Assembly (NCBI GenBank): GCA_035526335.1
Contig: DATLCN010000013.1
Span: 1-16,536 of the forward strand
DNA from: GCA-2861595 sp035526335
Lineage (GTDB): Bacteria > Actinomycetota > Acidimicrobiia > Acidimicrobiales > GCA-2861595
DNA: 16,536 nt
Direction of reading: 5' to 3'
Below are positions 6,717-14,955 of this stretch, piece by piece; the first letter of the stretch is position 1; each line of letters starts with the position of its first letter. Under the pieces are notes generated by a model. That model searched no databases, was not told the origin of the DNA, and was given only the letters and a program-made list of their open reading frames with translations. Made by a program: the position numbers and the translations under genes.

Positions 6717-7829
6717 CTAGAGAGCCACGCCGAGAAGGCGGGCGGCGGCGGAGACCCCTCTGCCGGCGGCGGCGGCGGCGTCGATCAGGTCGAGCGCGGC
6801 CGGCGCATCGAGATCGTCGTCAAGGGCGGCGCGCACCTCGTCCAGCACCGCCTCACCTTCGCCGCCGGCCCGCCACCTCTCCAGGCGCCCCCCGGCCTCG
6901 AGCATCAGCGAGTCCCGCCACTCCCAGGACGTGCGGTAGTGGTGGGCCAGGATGGCAAGACGTACCGCGGCACCGTCCCAGTCCTTCAGCATGTCGCCGA
7001 CGAATACAAGGTTTCCGAGCGATTTGGACATCTTCTCGCCGCCGAGACCCACCATCCCCACGTGCATCCAGTGGCGCACGAAGGGCCCCCCTGTGGCAGC
7101 TTCCGACTGCGCCGCCTCGCACTCGTGGTGGGGGAATATGAGGTCCGAACCTCCACCGTGGAGGTCGATGGTCGTACCGAGCTCGCGCATGGCCAGTGCC
7201 GAGCACTCGATGTGCCATCCCGGCCTCCCCCGCCCCCACAGTGACTCCCAGAAGGGCTCGTCCGGTGCCGAGGGCTGCCAGAGCACGAAGTCGAGCGGAT
7301 CCCTTTTGGCCGGATCACCGGGATTCCCGCCACGGCTCTCGGCCAGCTCGAGCATGGTCTGCCTCGAGTGGTGGCTCAGCTGGCCGAAGCGGGGGAAGGA
7401 ACGCACGCTGAAGTAGACGGCGCCGCCGGCTTCGTAGGCGTGGCCCGATTCCAGGACCATGCCGATGAACCCGAGGATGTCGGGGATGGCCGACGTCGCC
7501 CGGGGCTCGCTGAACGACGGTAGGAGCCCCAGCGCATCCATGTTGGCGTCGAACAGGGCCATCTCCTCGGCGGCGAGGTCGAGGTAGTGGACACCCATCT
7601 CACGCGCCTTGCGCAGGATGTCGTCGTCGACATCGGTGACGTTGCGGACACAGCGGGTCTGGTGACCCATGTCGCGAAGGCGTCGCTGGAGCACGTCGTA
7701 GGCGACGTAGGTGGCGGCATGGCCGATGTGGGCGGCATCGTAGGGCGTTATGCCGCACGTGTACATGCTGACGATTGCGCCGGGGCGGAAGGCGACGATC
7801 TCGCCGCGGGCGGTGTCGTAGAGGTTCAA
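6717..7829 (-). CDS. mshC: MshC-like cysteine:glucosaminyl-inositol ligase (CysRS paralog)
   Basis: 370 residues with the class I synthetase nucleotidyl-transfer core: HIGH at 34-37 and KMSKS at 266-270. Zinc ligands are C25 (in TCGITPYD), C209 (WHIEC) and H234 (IFPHHE). Three features favour MshC over true CysRS: CGITPYD with HAATY after HIGH, an LYDTARGE-type N-terminus as in LFDTASGE of MshC, and absence of the tRNA-binding C-terminal part that brings CysRS to 460 residues or more. MshC joins Cys to GlcN-Ins using ATP in mycothiol synthesis. The start is taken as TTG 7829, which overlaps the npdG stop (TTGA); a GGA lies 8 nt before it. No nearer ATG or GTG would preserve the N-terminal strand. 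It is about 40 residues shorter than typical MshC, so activity on another amino-sugar cannot be excluded. Confidence 0.85.
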   Translation of the reverse strand: MNLYDTARGEIVAFRPGAIVSMYTCGITPYDAAHIGHAATYVAYDVLQRRLRDMGHQTRCVRNVTDVDDDILRKAREMGVHYLDLAAEEMALFDANMDALGLLPSFSEPRATSAIPDILGFIGMVLESGHAYEAGGAVYFSVRSFPRFGQLSHHSRQTMLELAESRGGNPGDPAKRDPLDFVLWQPSAPDEPFWESLWGRGRPGWHIECSALAMRELGTTIDLHGGGSDLIFPHHECEAAQSEAATGGPFVRHWMHVGMVGLGGEKMSKSLGNLVFVGDMLKDWDGAAVRLAILAHHYRTSWEWRDSLMLEAGGRLERWRAGGEGEAVLDEVRAALDDDLDAPAALDLIDAAAAAGRGVSAAARLLGVAL

Positions 7830-8482
7830 ACTTCGATTCCGGTGAAGCGGACCGCGGTGCGTGCCCGATACCGGATGTTGAGCTGGAGCAACACGGCCGT
7901 CAGTGACTCGATCGGACCCGCGTTCGACATCGAGCCGGCATTGAGCGGGCGGAGGTCGGGGATCAGGTCGACCAGCTCCGCTGTCGCCTGGTACGCCGCG
8001 GGATGATCCGAGCAGATGAGCACGTCGCTCTCGACCGGGCGGTTGAGATTGGCCAGAGCGCGGGCCGGCAGGTGATGGAAGGCGGCGACGACCATGGAGT
8101 TCGGTACCGAATGCTGTACATGGGCCGCCACCGATCCGCGGGGCGGGACAAGGGGCTCGAAGTCGTCTCCCACCTTGGCCAGCGCGTTGGCCATGGAGAT
8201 GACCACCTTGCCTTCGAGCTGCTTGGCGACCGAGCCCGCAGTGGCGGCGGCCGCCTCCCAGGGGGTGGCAATGACCACCATGTCCGCTTCGGCCGCGACT
8301 GGGTTGTCGCCGGCCTGGACCTTCAGAGTCCGATCCGGCCACTTGGCCAGGATGACGTCGCACGCCTCCTGGGCCCGATCGACGGAGCGAGACCCGACGA
8401 CGACCTCGACTCCCACCGAAGCCAAGCGGGCGGCGAGGGCGCTTCCGGCCGGTCCCGTACCTCCGACGATTCCTACGTACAT
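7826..8482 (-). CDS. npdG: F420-dependent NADP oxidoreductase (NpdG/Fno-like)
   Basis: 218 residues, the usual size of this enzyme, from ATG 8482. A Rossmann dinucleotide motif GIVGGTGPAGS opens the protein, followed by VVVGSRS, whose Ser-Arg is the typical contact for the NADP 2'-phosphate. Further conserved blocks are VVIATPWEA, VVISMANAL and the coenzyme F420-facing HSVPNSMVVAAFHHLPA. The C-terminus (RPLNAGSMSNAGPIESLTAVLLQLN) matches the family's dimer and substrate helix. The enzyme passes hydride between NADPH and F420 in the cytosol, which suggests the organism makes F420. It starts 52 nt after the M23 gene ends and overlaps the mshC-like gene by a TTGA, so two low-molecular-weight redox cofactor functions are translationally coupled. 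The ribosome site (AGGCAG, close to the ATG) is weak. Confidence 0.9.
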   Translation of the reverse strand: MYVGIVGGTGPAGSALAARLASVGVEVVVGSRSVDRAQEACDVILAKWPDRTLKVQAGDNPVAAEADMVVIATPWEAAAATAGSVAKQLEGKVVISMANALAKVGDDFEPLVPPRGSVAAHVQHSVPNSMVVAAFHHLPARALANLNRPVESDVLICSDHPAAYQATAELVDLIPDLRPLNAGSMSNAGPIESLTAVLLQLNIRYRARTAVRFTGIEV

Positions 8483-8534
8483 CTGCCTGACGCTACCGGC
8501 TGAGCCGTCTGGCTCCGGGGCAGCCGGCGGCCCC

Positions 8535-9581
8535 TCAGCAGTACCGGGAGAGCGTCGAGTACGGGTTGACGGCGGCCCCTCCTCCGGGGTGGATCTCGAA
8601 ATGGAGATGAGGCGAGCTGGCGCTGGCGTTGCCGCTGCTCCCGACATAGCCGACCACCGTGCCCGCCCCGACCGTCCCGGCGGCGCCGCTGAGTCGGTCG
8701 AGGTGGGTGCCGAAGTAGGTATTGCCGTCCACGCCCGTCAGGTAGTACGAGATCCCGCCGAGGCTCGAAATGTGCCCCTTCACCGTGCCGGCGACGCTGG
8801 CCACCACCGGGGTGCCGCGGCTGGCGAAGATGTCGTTGCCCTGGTGCCGGCGTCCACCCGAGCGCGGCTGGCCCCAGTCGTTGCTGAAGGCGTGGGCACC
8901 TTGAACCGGGCAGATCCAGTCTCCCGAGCCCAGCACCCGTCCGAGTCCGGTGGTGGCCTTGTCCACCACCTTCGACGTCCCCTTCCGCGCCGACCGCGCC
9001 TTGGCGTCCGCCGCCGCCTTCTCCGCGGCCACCCGCGCCTCGTACGCCTTCTGGGCCGCTGTCAGGCGGGCCAGTTCGGCCGAGATGCGCGAACGCTCCT
9101 TGCGCAGGTCGGCGACGGCCTTCTTCTTGGCCCCCAGCTGCTGGCCCAGCGCCTCCCTGGTCTCGTCCAGCTCGGCACGGGTGGCCCGGTAGCCGTCGAT
9201 GGCATCGGCCTGCTGCCGGGTCACCGACCGCAGCAGGGCCTGGCCGCGGACGCGCTCGGTGAGGTCCCCTTCCCCCATCCACGACTCGGGTGCTCCGCTG
9301 CGCAGGTACTGGCGGACCGCCATCTGACGAACCTGGCCCTCGAGGGCGGACAGCCGGGCCCGCGCTTGGCCGGCGCGGTTCTCGAGCTCGACGATCCCGT
9401 CCTCGGCTTGCGCCAACGAGCTCTCGGCCCGTCCGAGGCTCGCCGCAGCCTTGTTGGCCTTGGCCTGGGCGCGGGCGAGCTCGGCGTCGGAAGGTCCCTT
9501 CTCGGCACCCTCCGCCGGGGTGACGGTGAGCATAGCGACGCCCAGCGTCAGGGCGGCCACCAGCACCACGGCTCGCCGCAT
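8535..9581 (-). CDS. Secreted M23-family peptidoglycan metallopeptidase with coiled coil
   Basis: 348 residues, EnvC/NlpD-like in layout. The signal peptide covers about 1-26 (MRRAVVLVAALTLGVAM, then AEGAEKG). A long Ala/Arg/Glu-rich coiled coil spans about 30-200, and a C-terminal LytM domain about 222-340. Zinc ligands are all present: HQGND (H246, D250) and HLHFE (H325, H327), with H293 in GTHLDR as the extra catalytic-site His. The domain therefore looks active rather than the degenerate activator type. M23 enzymes cut peptide cross-bridges or stem peptides in the cell wall; the coiled coil usually mediates recruitment or autoinhibition. The gene lies 11 nt after the carbamoyltransferase stop, so the two are very probably cotranscribed. 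There is no good Shine-Dalgarno, so it may rely on coupling. Confidence 0.93.
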   Translation of the reverse strand: MRRAVVLVAALTLGVAMLTVTPAEGAEKGPSDAELARAQAKANKAAASLGRAESSLAQAEDGIVELENRAGQARARLSALEGQVRQMAVRQYLRSGAPESWMGEGDLTERVRGQALLRSVTRQQADAIDGYRATRAELDETREALGQQLGAKKKAVADLRKERSRISAELARLTAAQKAYEARVAAEKAAADAKARSARKGTSKVVDKATTGLGRVLGSGDWICPVQGAHAFSNDWGQPRSGGRRHQGNDIFASRGTPVVASVAGTVKGHISSLGGISYYLTGVDGNTYFGTHLDRLSGAAGTVGAGTVVGYVGSSGNASASSPHLHFEIHPGGGAAVNPYSTLSRYC

Positions 9582-9592
9582 GGCACCGGACG

Positions 9593-11272
9593 CTACGACG
9601 GCCGGTCCTTGGTCGCCAGATACGGGCCGAGCAGCAGAGCGTCCATCTCACTACCGAGGTAATCGGCCACGGCTTCGGCGGGGCGGTGGACCATCGGCTC
9701 GCCCCGCACGTTGAAGCTCGTGTTCAGCACCACCGGCACGCCGGTGAGACGGTCGAACTCCTCGATCAGGTGATGGAAGGCGGGATTGAAATCCCGGGTG
9801 ACGCTCTGGAGCCGGCCGGTGCCGTCCACATGGGTGACGGCGGGGATGGCGTCCCGCTTCTCGGACCGCACCTTCTGGACGTGCAGCATGAAGGGGGTGG
9901 GATAGTAGGACTCGAAATACTCGGGCCCGCGGTCGTGGAGGACGCTCGGAGCGAACGGCCGGAAACCCTCCCGTCGCTTGATACGGGCGTTGACCGCGTC
10001 CTTCATCTCCGCCCGCCTCGGGTCGGCCAGGATGGAGCGGGCCCCGAGGGCGCGGGGCCCGCACTCGGCTCGGCCCTGGAACCAACCCACGATCTTTCCG
10101 TCGGCCAGGAGCTGTGCCGCCACCGCCCCGGGATCGCGCAGCTCCTCGAACGCCAGGCCCCGCGCCGACAGCGCCTCCGCCTGCTCCTTTGCCTCGAACG
10201 AAGCCCCGAGGAAGGCGTGGTCCATTTGCCAGCCCCGAGGGTGGCCCAGCTCCTGGTGCCACACCCACAGCGCGGCCCCGAGGGCGTTGCCGGCGTCCGA
10301 CGCCGCCGGCTGCACGAAGACGTGCTCGAATCCCGCCTCGCGCAGGAGGCGGGTGTTCATCACCGAGTTGAGGGCGACTCCTCCGGCCACGCAGAGGTTG
10401 GACGCACCGGTGGCCTTCTGAAGGCCCCGCGCCACGTGGAGAGCCGCCTCCTCGACGAGGTTCTGGACGGCGAAGGCCATGTCCTGGTGGCGCTCGGTGA
10501 TCTCGGACTCCGGCACCCGGGGCGGGCCGAAGCGCTCGAGGAACCGCTGCGACAGGAGCCGGGCCTCGCGCTGGTAGCCGAACCAGCCGAGATCGACCTT
10601 GAAAAGCCCGTCCGGACGGAAGTCGACCAGGTCGCGTAGCTCCTTGGCCAGGCGGTCGGATCCGTAGGGGGCGAGACCCATGACCTTCCCCTCGTCCGCA
10701 TTCGGGCGGAAGCCCAGGTACCAGGTGAGGGCGGTGTACACCTCACCCAGAGAATGCGGGTTCGCCACCTCGGCCAGCGTCTTGATGCGGTTGCCCTCGC
10801 CGGCGTTCAACGTCGTGGAGAGGAAGTCACCCCCCCGGTCGAGGGTGAGCACCGCCGCGCTGTCGAACGGACCCGGGAAGAACGCGCTGGCGGCATGCGC
10901 TTTGTGGTGACCGACGTGGAAGGCGGGACCGCGGTATCCCCACCGGCGGCGGAAGGCCTGCTCACGCAGCAACAGGCGGCCGTCGGTGAAGGCTTGAGCG
11001 GCGAGCCGCTTCGGAGCGGCGCGGCTGATGGCGTCCCGGGCGCCGCGGGCGAAGTCGACCAGTGCGTGGTGCCCGAAGGCGACCGCCTCCAACTCGCCGG
11101 CGCTGATCCCCGCTTCGGACAGGCAGAAGCCGATGGCGTCGTCAGGGAACGCCTTGGTGTGCTGGTCCCGGTTGAATCGCTCCTGCTCGGCGAACGACAC
11201 GGCCACGCCGTCGACCAGCAGGCACGCCGAGGTGTCGTGGCTGAAGCAGTTGATTCCGAGGACCGCACCCAT
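9593..11272 (-). CDS. NodU/CmcH/TobZ-family O-carbamoyltransferase
   Basis: 559 residues, standard length. The start ATG 11272 gives GAVLGINCFSHDTSAC, the classical N-terminus; a GTG 45 nt upstream behind GAGGAG is an in-frame alternative. The N-terminal Kae1-like/ASKHA domain (about 1-360) has GHHKAHAASA (H122, H126) and LTLDRGGD for metal and nucleotide binding, EGKVMGLAPYG (about 194-204), and VAGGVALNSVMNTRL. The C-terminal YrdC-like domain has RAECGPRALGARSILADP (401-418) and FRPFAPSVL. These enzymes make carbamoyl-adenylate from carbamoyl phosphate and ATP and transfer it to a hydroxyl, typically of a sugar or antibiotic. No biosynthetic cluster lies in the window, so the acceptor is unknown. 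Being first in a unit with an M23 hydrolase, an envelope glycan is one possibility (inference). Confidence 0.93.
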   Translation of the reverse strand: MGAVLGINCFSHDTSACLLVDGVAVSFAEQERFNRDQHTKAFPDDAIGFCLSEAGISAGELEAVAFGHHALVDFARGARDAISRAAPKRLAAQAFTDGRLLLREQAFRRRWGYRGPAFHVGHHKAHAASAFFPGPFDSAAVLTLDRGGDFLSTTLNAGEGNRIKTLAEVANPHSLGEVYTALTWYLGFRPNADEGKVMGLAPYGSDRLAKELRDLVDFRPDGLFKVDLGWFGYQREARLLSQRFLERFGPPRVPESEITERHQDMAFAVQNLVEEAALHVARGLQKATGASNLCVAGGVALNSVMNTRLLREAGFEHVFVQPAASDAGNALGAALWVWHQELGHPRGWQMDHAFLGASFEAKEQAEALSARGLAFEELRDPGAVAAQLLADGKIVGWFQGRAECGPRALGARSILADPRRAEMKDAVNARIKRREGFRPFAPSVLHDRGPEYFESYYPTPFMLHVQKVRSEKRDAIPAVTHVDGTGRLQSVTRDFNPAFHHLIEEFDRLTGVPVVLNTSFNVRGEPMVHRPAEAVADYLGSEMDALLLGPYLATKDRPS

Positions 11273-11359
11273 GAACCCATACTCATCGCCATCGCCCCGA
11301 GACCGCCACCTCACGTTCTCCTCACAATCTCGTCGGCCCTCGTGGGCGATACTGCCGGC
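11273..11359. promoter_or_regulatory. Divergent promoter region with candidate leaderless -10 element
   Basis: 87 nt separate the carbamoyltransferase and DUF3048 starts. On the plus strand GATACT at 11348-11353 sits 6 nt before the ATG at 11360, the spacing expected if transcription starts at the A of the start codon. That fits the lack of a Shine-Dalgarno there. No good -35 is visible. On the minus strand no promoter stands out. Confidence 0.3.
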
Positions 11360-12400
11360 ATGAGACCTTTGCCCGTTCTGGCCCTTGTCGGTGCTTTGTC
11401 CCTCAGCCTCGTCGCGTGCGGCGGTGACGACGACGAAGCGACAACGACCACGACGACGCCCGCCGGCCCGACGACGACCAGGGCGGGCGAGCCGGGCCTT
11501 CCCGCCGACGCCGCGCCGCTGACCGCCCTCACGCAGCCCGACGTGGCTTTTCGCAACCGGGTGGCGCTCGTGGTGAAGATCGACAACGCGCCGCTCGGCC
11601 GGCCCCAGAGTGGGCTCAACCAGGCCGACATCGTCTACGAGGAGATGGTGGAGGGCGGCGTCACCCGCCTCGCCGCGGTGTTCCAGTCCGCCGACGCCGA
11701 TCCCGTCGGTCCCGTGCGGTCGGCCCGTTCCACGGACATCGCCTTCCTGTCTGCCCTCAACCGCCCACTGTTCGCCTACGCCGGCACCAACGCCGTGACC
11801 CAGAAGGCGGTTTCGGCCGCCCCCCTGGTCAACCTCAGCTCCGGCCCCGGGTACCGGCGCGACTCGAAGCGCAAGGCCCCCTACAACCTGTTCAGCTCGA
11901 CCGGCGCCCTGTTCGCCCGGGCACCGAAGGACTCCGGCCCGCCCCCGCCCCAGTTCCGCTACCGGCCGGCCAACACTGCGCTCGCGTCCGCTGGAGCGGC
12001 GCCTGTCAAGCGGGCCCACATCCAGTACAAGGGCAAGATCGTCACCGACGTCGACTACGAGTGGAACGGGTCGGGCTGGGCCAGGAAGCAGAACGGCACC
12101 GCCCACGTCGACACCGCCGGCGCCCAGGTCGCTCCCGCCAACGTGGTGATCCAGTTCGTCGCCTACAAGGACACCGGCCTGGTGGACCGCTCCAACACCG
12201 GAGTGCCCGAGGGCCAGCTCATCGGTGAAGGCGAGGTATGGGTGCTGTCCGACGGCAGGATCGTGAAGGGCAAGTGGACGAAGGCGAATCCCACCGAGGT
12301 CACCCGCTTCACCGATCCCGCCGGCGCACCGATTGCGCTCACCCCTGGGCGCACCTGGGTCGAGCTCGCCCCGCCGGGGACGGCCACCTCCGGCGGCTGA
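11360..12400 (+). CDS. DUF3048-domain lipoprotein, first of a tandem pair
   Basis: 346 residues from ATG 11360. The lipoprotein signal ends in LSLVAC with C20 as the lipidated residue. A low-complexity Asp/Thr/Pro linker follows (about 22-45), which would hold the domain away from the membrane. The DUF3048 N-terminal domain begins about residue 67, with VVKIDNAPLGRPQSGLNQAD, then YEEMVEGGVTRL and PVGPVRSARSTD. The C-terminal domain (about 215-340) includes HVDTAGAQVAPANVVIQF and ends in TPGRTWVEL. The B. subtilis lipoprotein YerB belongs to this family; no biochemical function is established. It is exposed on the outer face of the membrane. The second copy follows after 37 nt in the same direction and shares the core motifs, so the pair is an old duplication. 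Confidence 0.9.
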   Translation: MRPLPVLALVGALSLSLVACGGDDDEATTTTTTPAGPTTTRAGEPGLPADAAPLTALTQPDVAFRNRVALVVKIDNAPLGRPQSGLNQADIVYEEMVEGGVTRLAAVFQSADADPVGPVRSARSTDIAFLSALNRPLFAYAGTNAVTQKAVSAAPLVNLSSGPGYRRDSKRKAPYNLFSSTGALFARAPKDSGPPPPQFRYRPANTALASAGAAPVKRAHIQYKGKIVTDVDYEWNGSGWARKQNGTAHVDTAGAQVAPANVVIQFVAYKDTGLVDRSNTGVPEGQLIGEGEVWVLSDGRIVKGKWTKANPTEVTRFTDPAGAPIALTPGRTWVELAPPGTATSGG

Positions 12401-12437
12401 GGCTTCGCTGGGGCGCCGGCCTCTGCCATGATGCAGC

Positions 12438-13493
12438 ATGCCCCCGAAGACTCCCGTGTCCCGTCGCGCCCTCGCGCTGATGGCCGTCGCCGCCCTGCTC
12501 CTTCCCGCCTGCTCGAGCGGCGACGACGAGAAGAACGCCACCGGCACCGACGGCGGCAAAGCCGAGAAGCCGGTCCCCACCACGGTCGCCCCCAGGCCAG
12601 CCCCCCTCACGGGACTGATCCTCGCCGACGGATCGATCGCCGACCGGCCCGCCGTGGTGGTCAAGGTCGACAACAGCCCGACGGCGCGACCCCAGGCGGG
12701 CCTGGACAAGGCTGACGTGATCATCGAGGAGAAGGTCGAGGGAGCCATCACCCGCTTTCTCGCCGTCTTCCATTCCGAGGATGCCGAGCTGGTCGGCCCG
12801 GTGCGGTCGGTGCGCTCCACCGACGCCCCCCTCGTCTCCGCCCTCGGCGGCGTCTTCGCCTTCGCCGGCGGGATTCCCCCCTTCGTGGCTCTGGCCAGGA
12901 GCGCGCCGGTGACGGTCATCACCGAGCAGGGCAATGCCCAGGCGTTCAAGTTGCGCGCCGACAAGCGCCGGCCGTTCAAGACCTACGCTTCGACGGCCCG
13001 CCTGCGGGCCCTGGCCGGGACCCACGACAACCCGCCGCCCCGCCTTTTCGAGTTCCTGGCTTCCGGAGAGGTGTTCAACCCGGCCGGCGCCGTACCCGCG
13101 ACCCACGCCACTGTGATCTTCGGTGGATTGACGAAGTCGGACTGGGACTACGACGCCGCCGCCGGCCAGTGGCGTCGCTCCACCAACGGGACGCCACACC
13201 TGGTCGAGGGTGGGAGCCAACTCGCGTTCACCAACGTGATCGTCCAACGCACCGCCTACCGGGGGACGCGGTTCACCGACGCCAGCCGCTCGAAGGTCGA
13301 CGAGGCGGTCGTGGTCGGCAGCGGCGACGCCGTGATCCTGTCCGCAGGCAGGCAGGTGGCGGCGAAATGGTCGAAGCCCTCGGCGACCGCGGTCACCACC
13401 TATACCGACGGCACCGGTGCACCGATCCGTCTCACCCCCGGCCGGACGTGGATCTCGCTCCCACCGACGGCCGCCGCCATCACCGTGCGCTGA
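12438..13493 (+). CDS. DUF3048-domain lipoprotein, second of a tandem pair
   Basis: 351 residues from ATG 12438. The lipobox LLPAC puts lipidation at C25 and is followed by a charged and Pro/Thr-rich linker (about 27-57). The core motifs parallel the first copy: VVKVDNSPTARPQAGLDKAD, IEEKVEGAITRF, LVGPVRSVRSTD and, near the end, TPGRTWISL. Between the copies the central part diverges more (ITEQGNAQAFKLRADKRRP here), so they probably differ in ligand or partner. No Shine-Dalgarno is seen. A CATGAT at 12427-12432 lies 5 nt before the ATG, so the gene may be leaderless or rely on reinitiation from the first copy. Its stop is one base from the stop of the convergent aldehyde dehydrogenase gene. 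Function unknown. Confidence 0.9.
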   Translation: MPPKTPVSRRALALMAVAALLLPACSSGDDEKNATGTDGGKAEKPVPTTVAPRPAPLTGLILADGSIADRPAVVVKVDNSPTARPQAGLDKADVIIEEKVEGAITRFLAVFHSEDAELVGPVRSVRSTDAPLVSALGGVFAFAGGIPPFVALARSAPVTVITEQGNAQAFKLRADKRRPFKTYASTARLRALAGTHDNPPPRLFEFLASGEVFNPAGAVPATHATVIFGGLTKSDWDYDAAAGQWRRSTNGTPHLVEGGSQLAFTNVIVQRTAYRGTRFTDASRSKVDEAVVVGSGDAVILSAGRQVAAKWSKPSATAVTTYTDGTGAPIRLTPGRTWISLPPTAAAITVR

Positions 13494-13494
13494 G

Positions 13495-14952
13495 CTACAT
13501 CAGCAGGGACTTCGTGGTGAGGAACTCCTCCACGCCATGGCGCCCCAGCTCCCTGCCGTGACCCGACTGCTTGAACCCGCCGAACGGCGCCAACGGGTTG
13601 AAGGTTCCCCCGTTGACTGCGACTTGCCCGCTGCGTAGCCGGCGGGCCAATCTCCGGGCCCGCTCGTCATCCGACGACCACACCGCGGCAGCGAGCCCGT
13701 AGACGGTGCCGTTGGCGATGGCCACGGCCTCCTCCTCGGAGTCGTAGGGGATGATGGCCAGCACGGGACCGAATATCTCCTCCTGGGCGATGGACATCCC
13801 GGGCCCGACATCCGAGAAGACCGTCGCCCTTACGAACCAGCCCTTGTCCTGCCCTGGCGGCGCGCCCGGCCCGCCGGCGATGAGCCGCGCACCGTCGGCC
13901 AGTCCCTGTTCGATGAAGTCCCACACCCGCCGACGCTGCGCCTCGGACACCAGAGGGCCGAGCCGGGTCGCCGGCGCGAAAGGATCCCCCGGGGTGTATT
14001 CCTCGGCGGTGGCGGCGGCTAGGGCCTCGGCGTCCTCCAGCCGGCCTCGGGGAACGAGCATGCGAGTCAGGGCGGAACAGGTCTGGCCGGAGTTCAGGAA
14101 CGCGCCCGTCACACCGGCCGCCACCGCGGTCGCCAGGTCGGCGTCGTCGAGGATCAGCGTGGCCGACTTGCCTCCCAGCTCCAGGGTGACCTTCTTGAGC
14201 GAGGCGGCCGCCAGCTCGCTCACCCGTCGCCCTGTCGGGACCGAGCCGGTGAAGGACACCTGATCGACCTCCGGATGGGCGACGAGGGCCTCTCCCACCT
14301 CGGGCCCGGTGCCGGAGACGAGGTTGAACACCCCGGGGGGGAGACCGACCTCGTCGATGACGTCAGCCAGCAGGAAGGCGCTCAGCGGGGCCAGCTCGCT
14401 CGGCTTCACGACGATGGTGCAGCCCGCAGCCAGAGCAGGGGCGACCTTGGCCGCCATCTGGTGGAGCGGGTAGTTCCACGGAGTTATTCCGGCCACCACG
14501 CCCACCGGATCCCGGAGCACCAGGGAGTTGCCCACCCGCTCCTCGAAGACGATCTCCCTGAGGATCTGGGGCATCAGGCTGAACGTCATCGTCGGCAGCC
14601 CGGCGTGAACCAGCGCCGACAGGTTGATGGGCGTTCCTATCTCCTCGGCCACCACCGCGGCGATGTCCTCGGTCCGCGCCTGGAGCCCGCCACCGATGGC
14701 AGCCAGGTACCGCCCCCGTTCCTCAGGTGTGGTCGCGCTCCACTCCTCGAACGCCTTCCGGGCGGCACTGACGGCGGCGTTGGCGTCGGCCGCGGCCCCC
14801 TCGGGGACCGAGCCCGCCACCATCTCAGAGGCCGGGTTCTGGACCTCGATCCCGGCCCCCGGCTTGGAGGCGCCGACCCACGAGCCGTCGATGTACAGGC
14901 GGTCCCGGTGGCGAACGGCGCGGGCTCGTTTCGCGGCGCCGGCGCCGGCCAC
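13495..14952 (-). CDS. NAD(P)-dependent aldehyde dehydrogenase
   Basis: 485 residues, full length for the ALDH superfamily. Catalytic C292 is in NSGQTCSAL and the general base E258 in LELGGKSA. N160 (TPWNYPLHQ) is the oxyanion Asn, K183 (VVKPSEL) contacts the cofactor, and EEIFGPV (E392) is the nicotinamide-ribose contact. It oxidises an aldehyde to the acid in the cytosol. Substrate cannot be read from sequence; the overall pattern resembles the broad betaine/aliphatic-aldehyde group. The GTG start at 14952 follows the SRPBCC stop by 3 nt, with GGGGG 8 nt upstream, so it is the last gene of a four-gene unit. The first ~18 residues are basic and non-conserved in character, so a later start is not excluded. 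No terminator separates it from the convergent DUF3048 gene. Confidence 0.95.
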   Translation of the reverse strand: MAGAGAAKRARAVRHRDRLYIDGSWVGASKPGAGIEVQNPASEMVAGSVPEGAAADANAAVSAARKAFEEWSATTPEERGRYLAAIGGGLQARTEDIAAVVAEEIGTPINLSALVHAGLPTMTFSLMPQILREIVFEERVGNSLVLRDPVGVVAGITPWNYPLHQMAAKVAPALAAGCTIVVKPSELAPLSAFLLADVIDEVGLPPGVFNLVSGTGPEVGEALVAHPEVDQVSFTGSVPTGRRVSELAAASLKKVTLELGGKSATLILDDADLATAVAAGVTGAFLNSGQTCSALTRMLVPRGRLEDAEALAAATAEEYTPGDPFAPATRLGPLVSEAQRRRVWDFIEQGLADGARLIAGGPGAPPGQDKGWFVRATVFSDVGPGMSIAQEEIFGPVLAIIPYDSEEEAVAIANGTVYGLAAAVWSSDDERARRLARRLRSGQVAVNGGTFNPLAPFGGFKQSGHGRELGRHGVEEFLTTKSLLM

Positions 14953-14955
14953 GGC

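Noticed and set aside
6717..7829. Calling the ligase a true cysteinyl-tRNA synthetase
   Set aside because: It lacks the C-terminal tRNA-binding region and has the MshC-type CGITPYD/HAATY signature.
11273..12979. In-frame N-terminal extension of the carbamoyltransferase to 1128 residues
   Set aside because: The extension is antisense to the DUF3048 genes and low-complexity. The family N-terminus begins at the ATG at 11272.
12339..13247. Minus-strand open frame of 302 residues across the DUF3048 pair
   Set aside because: It is antisense to two recognisable lipoprotein genes, with repetitive Gly/Arg composition and no motif.
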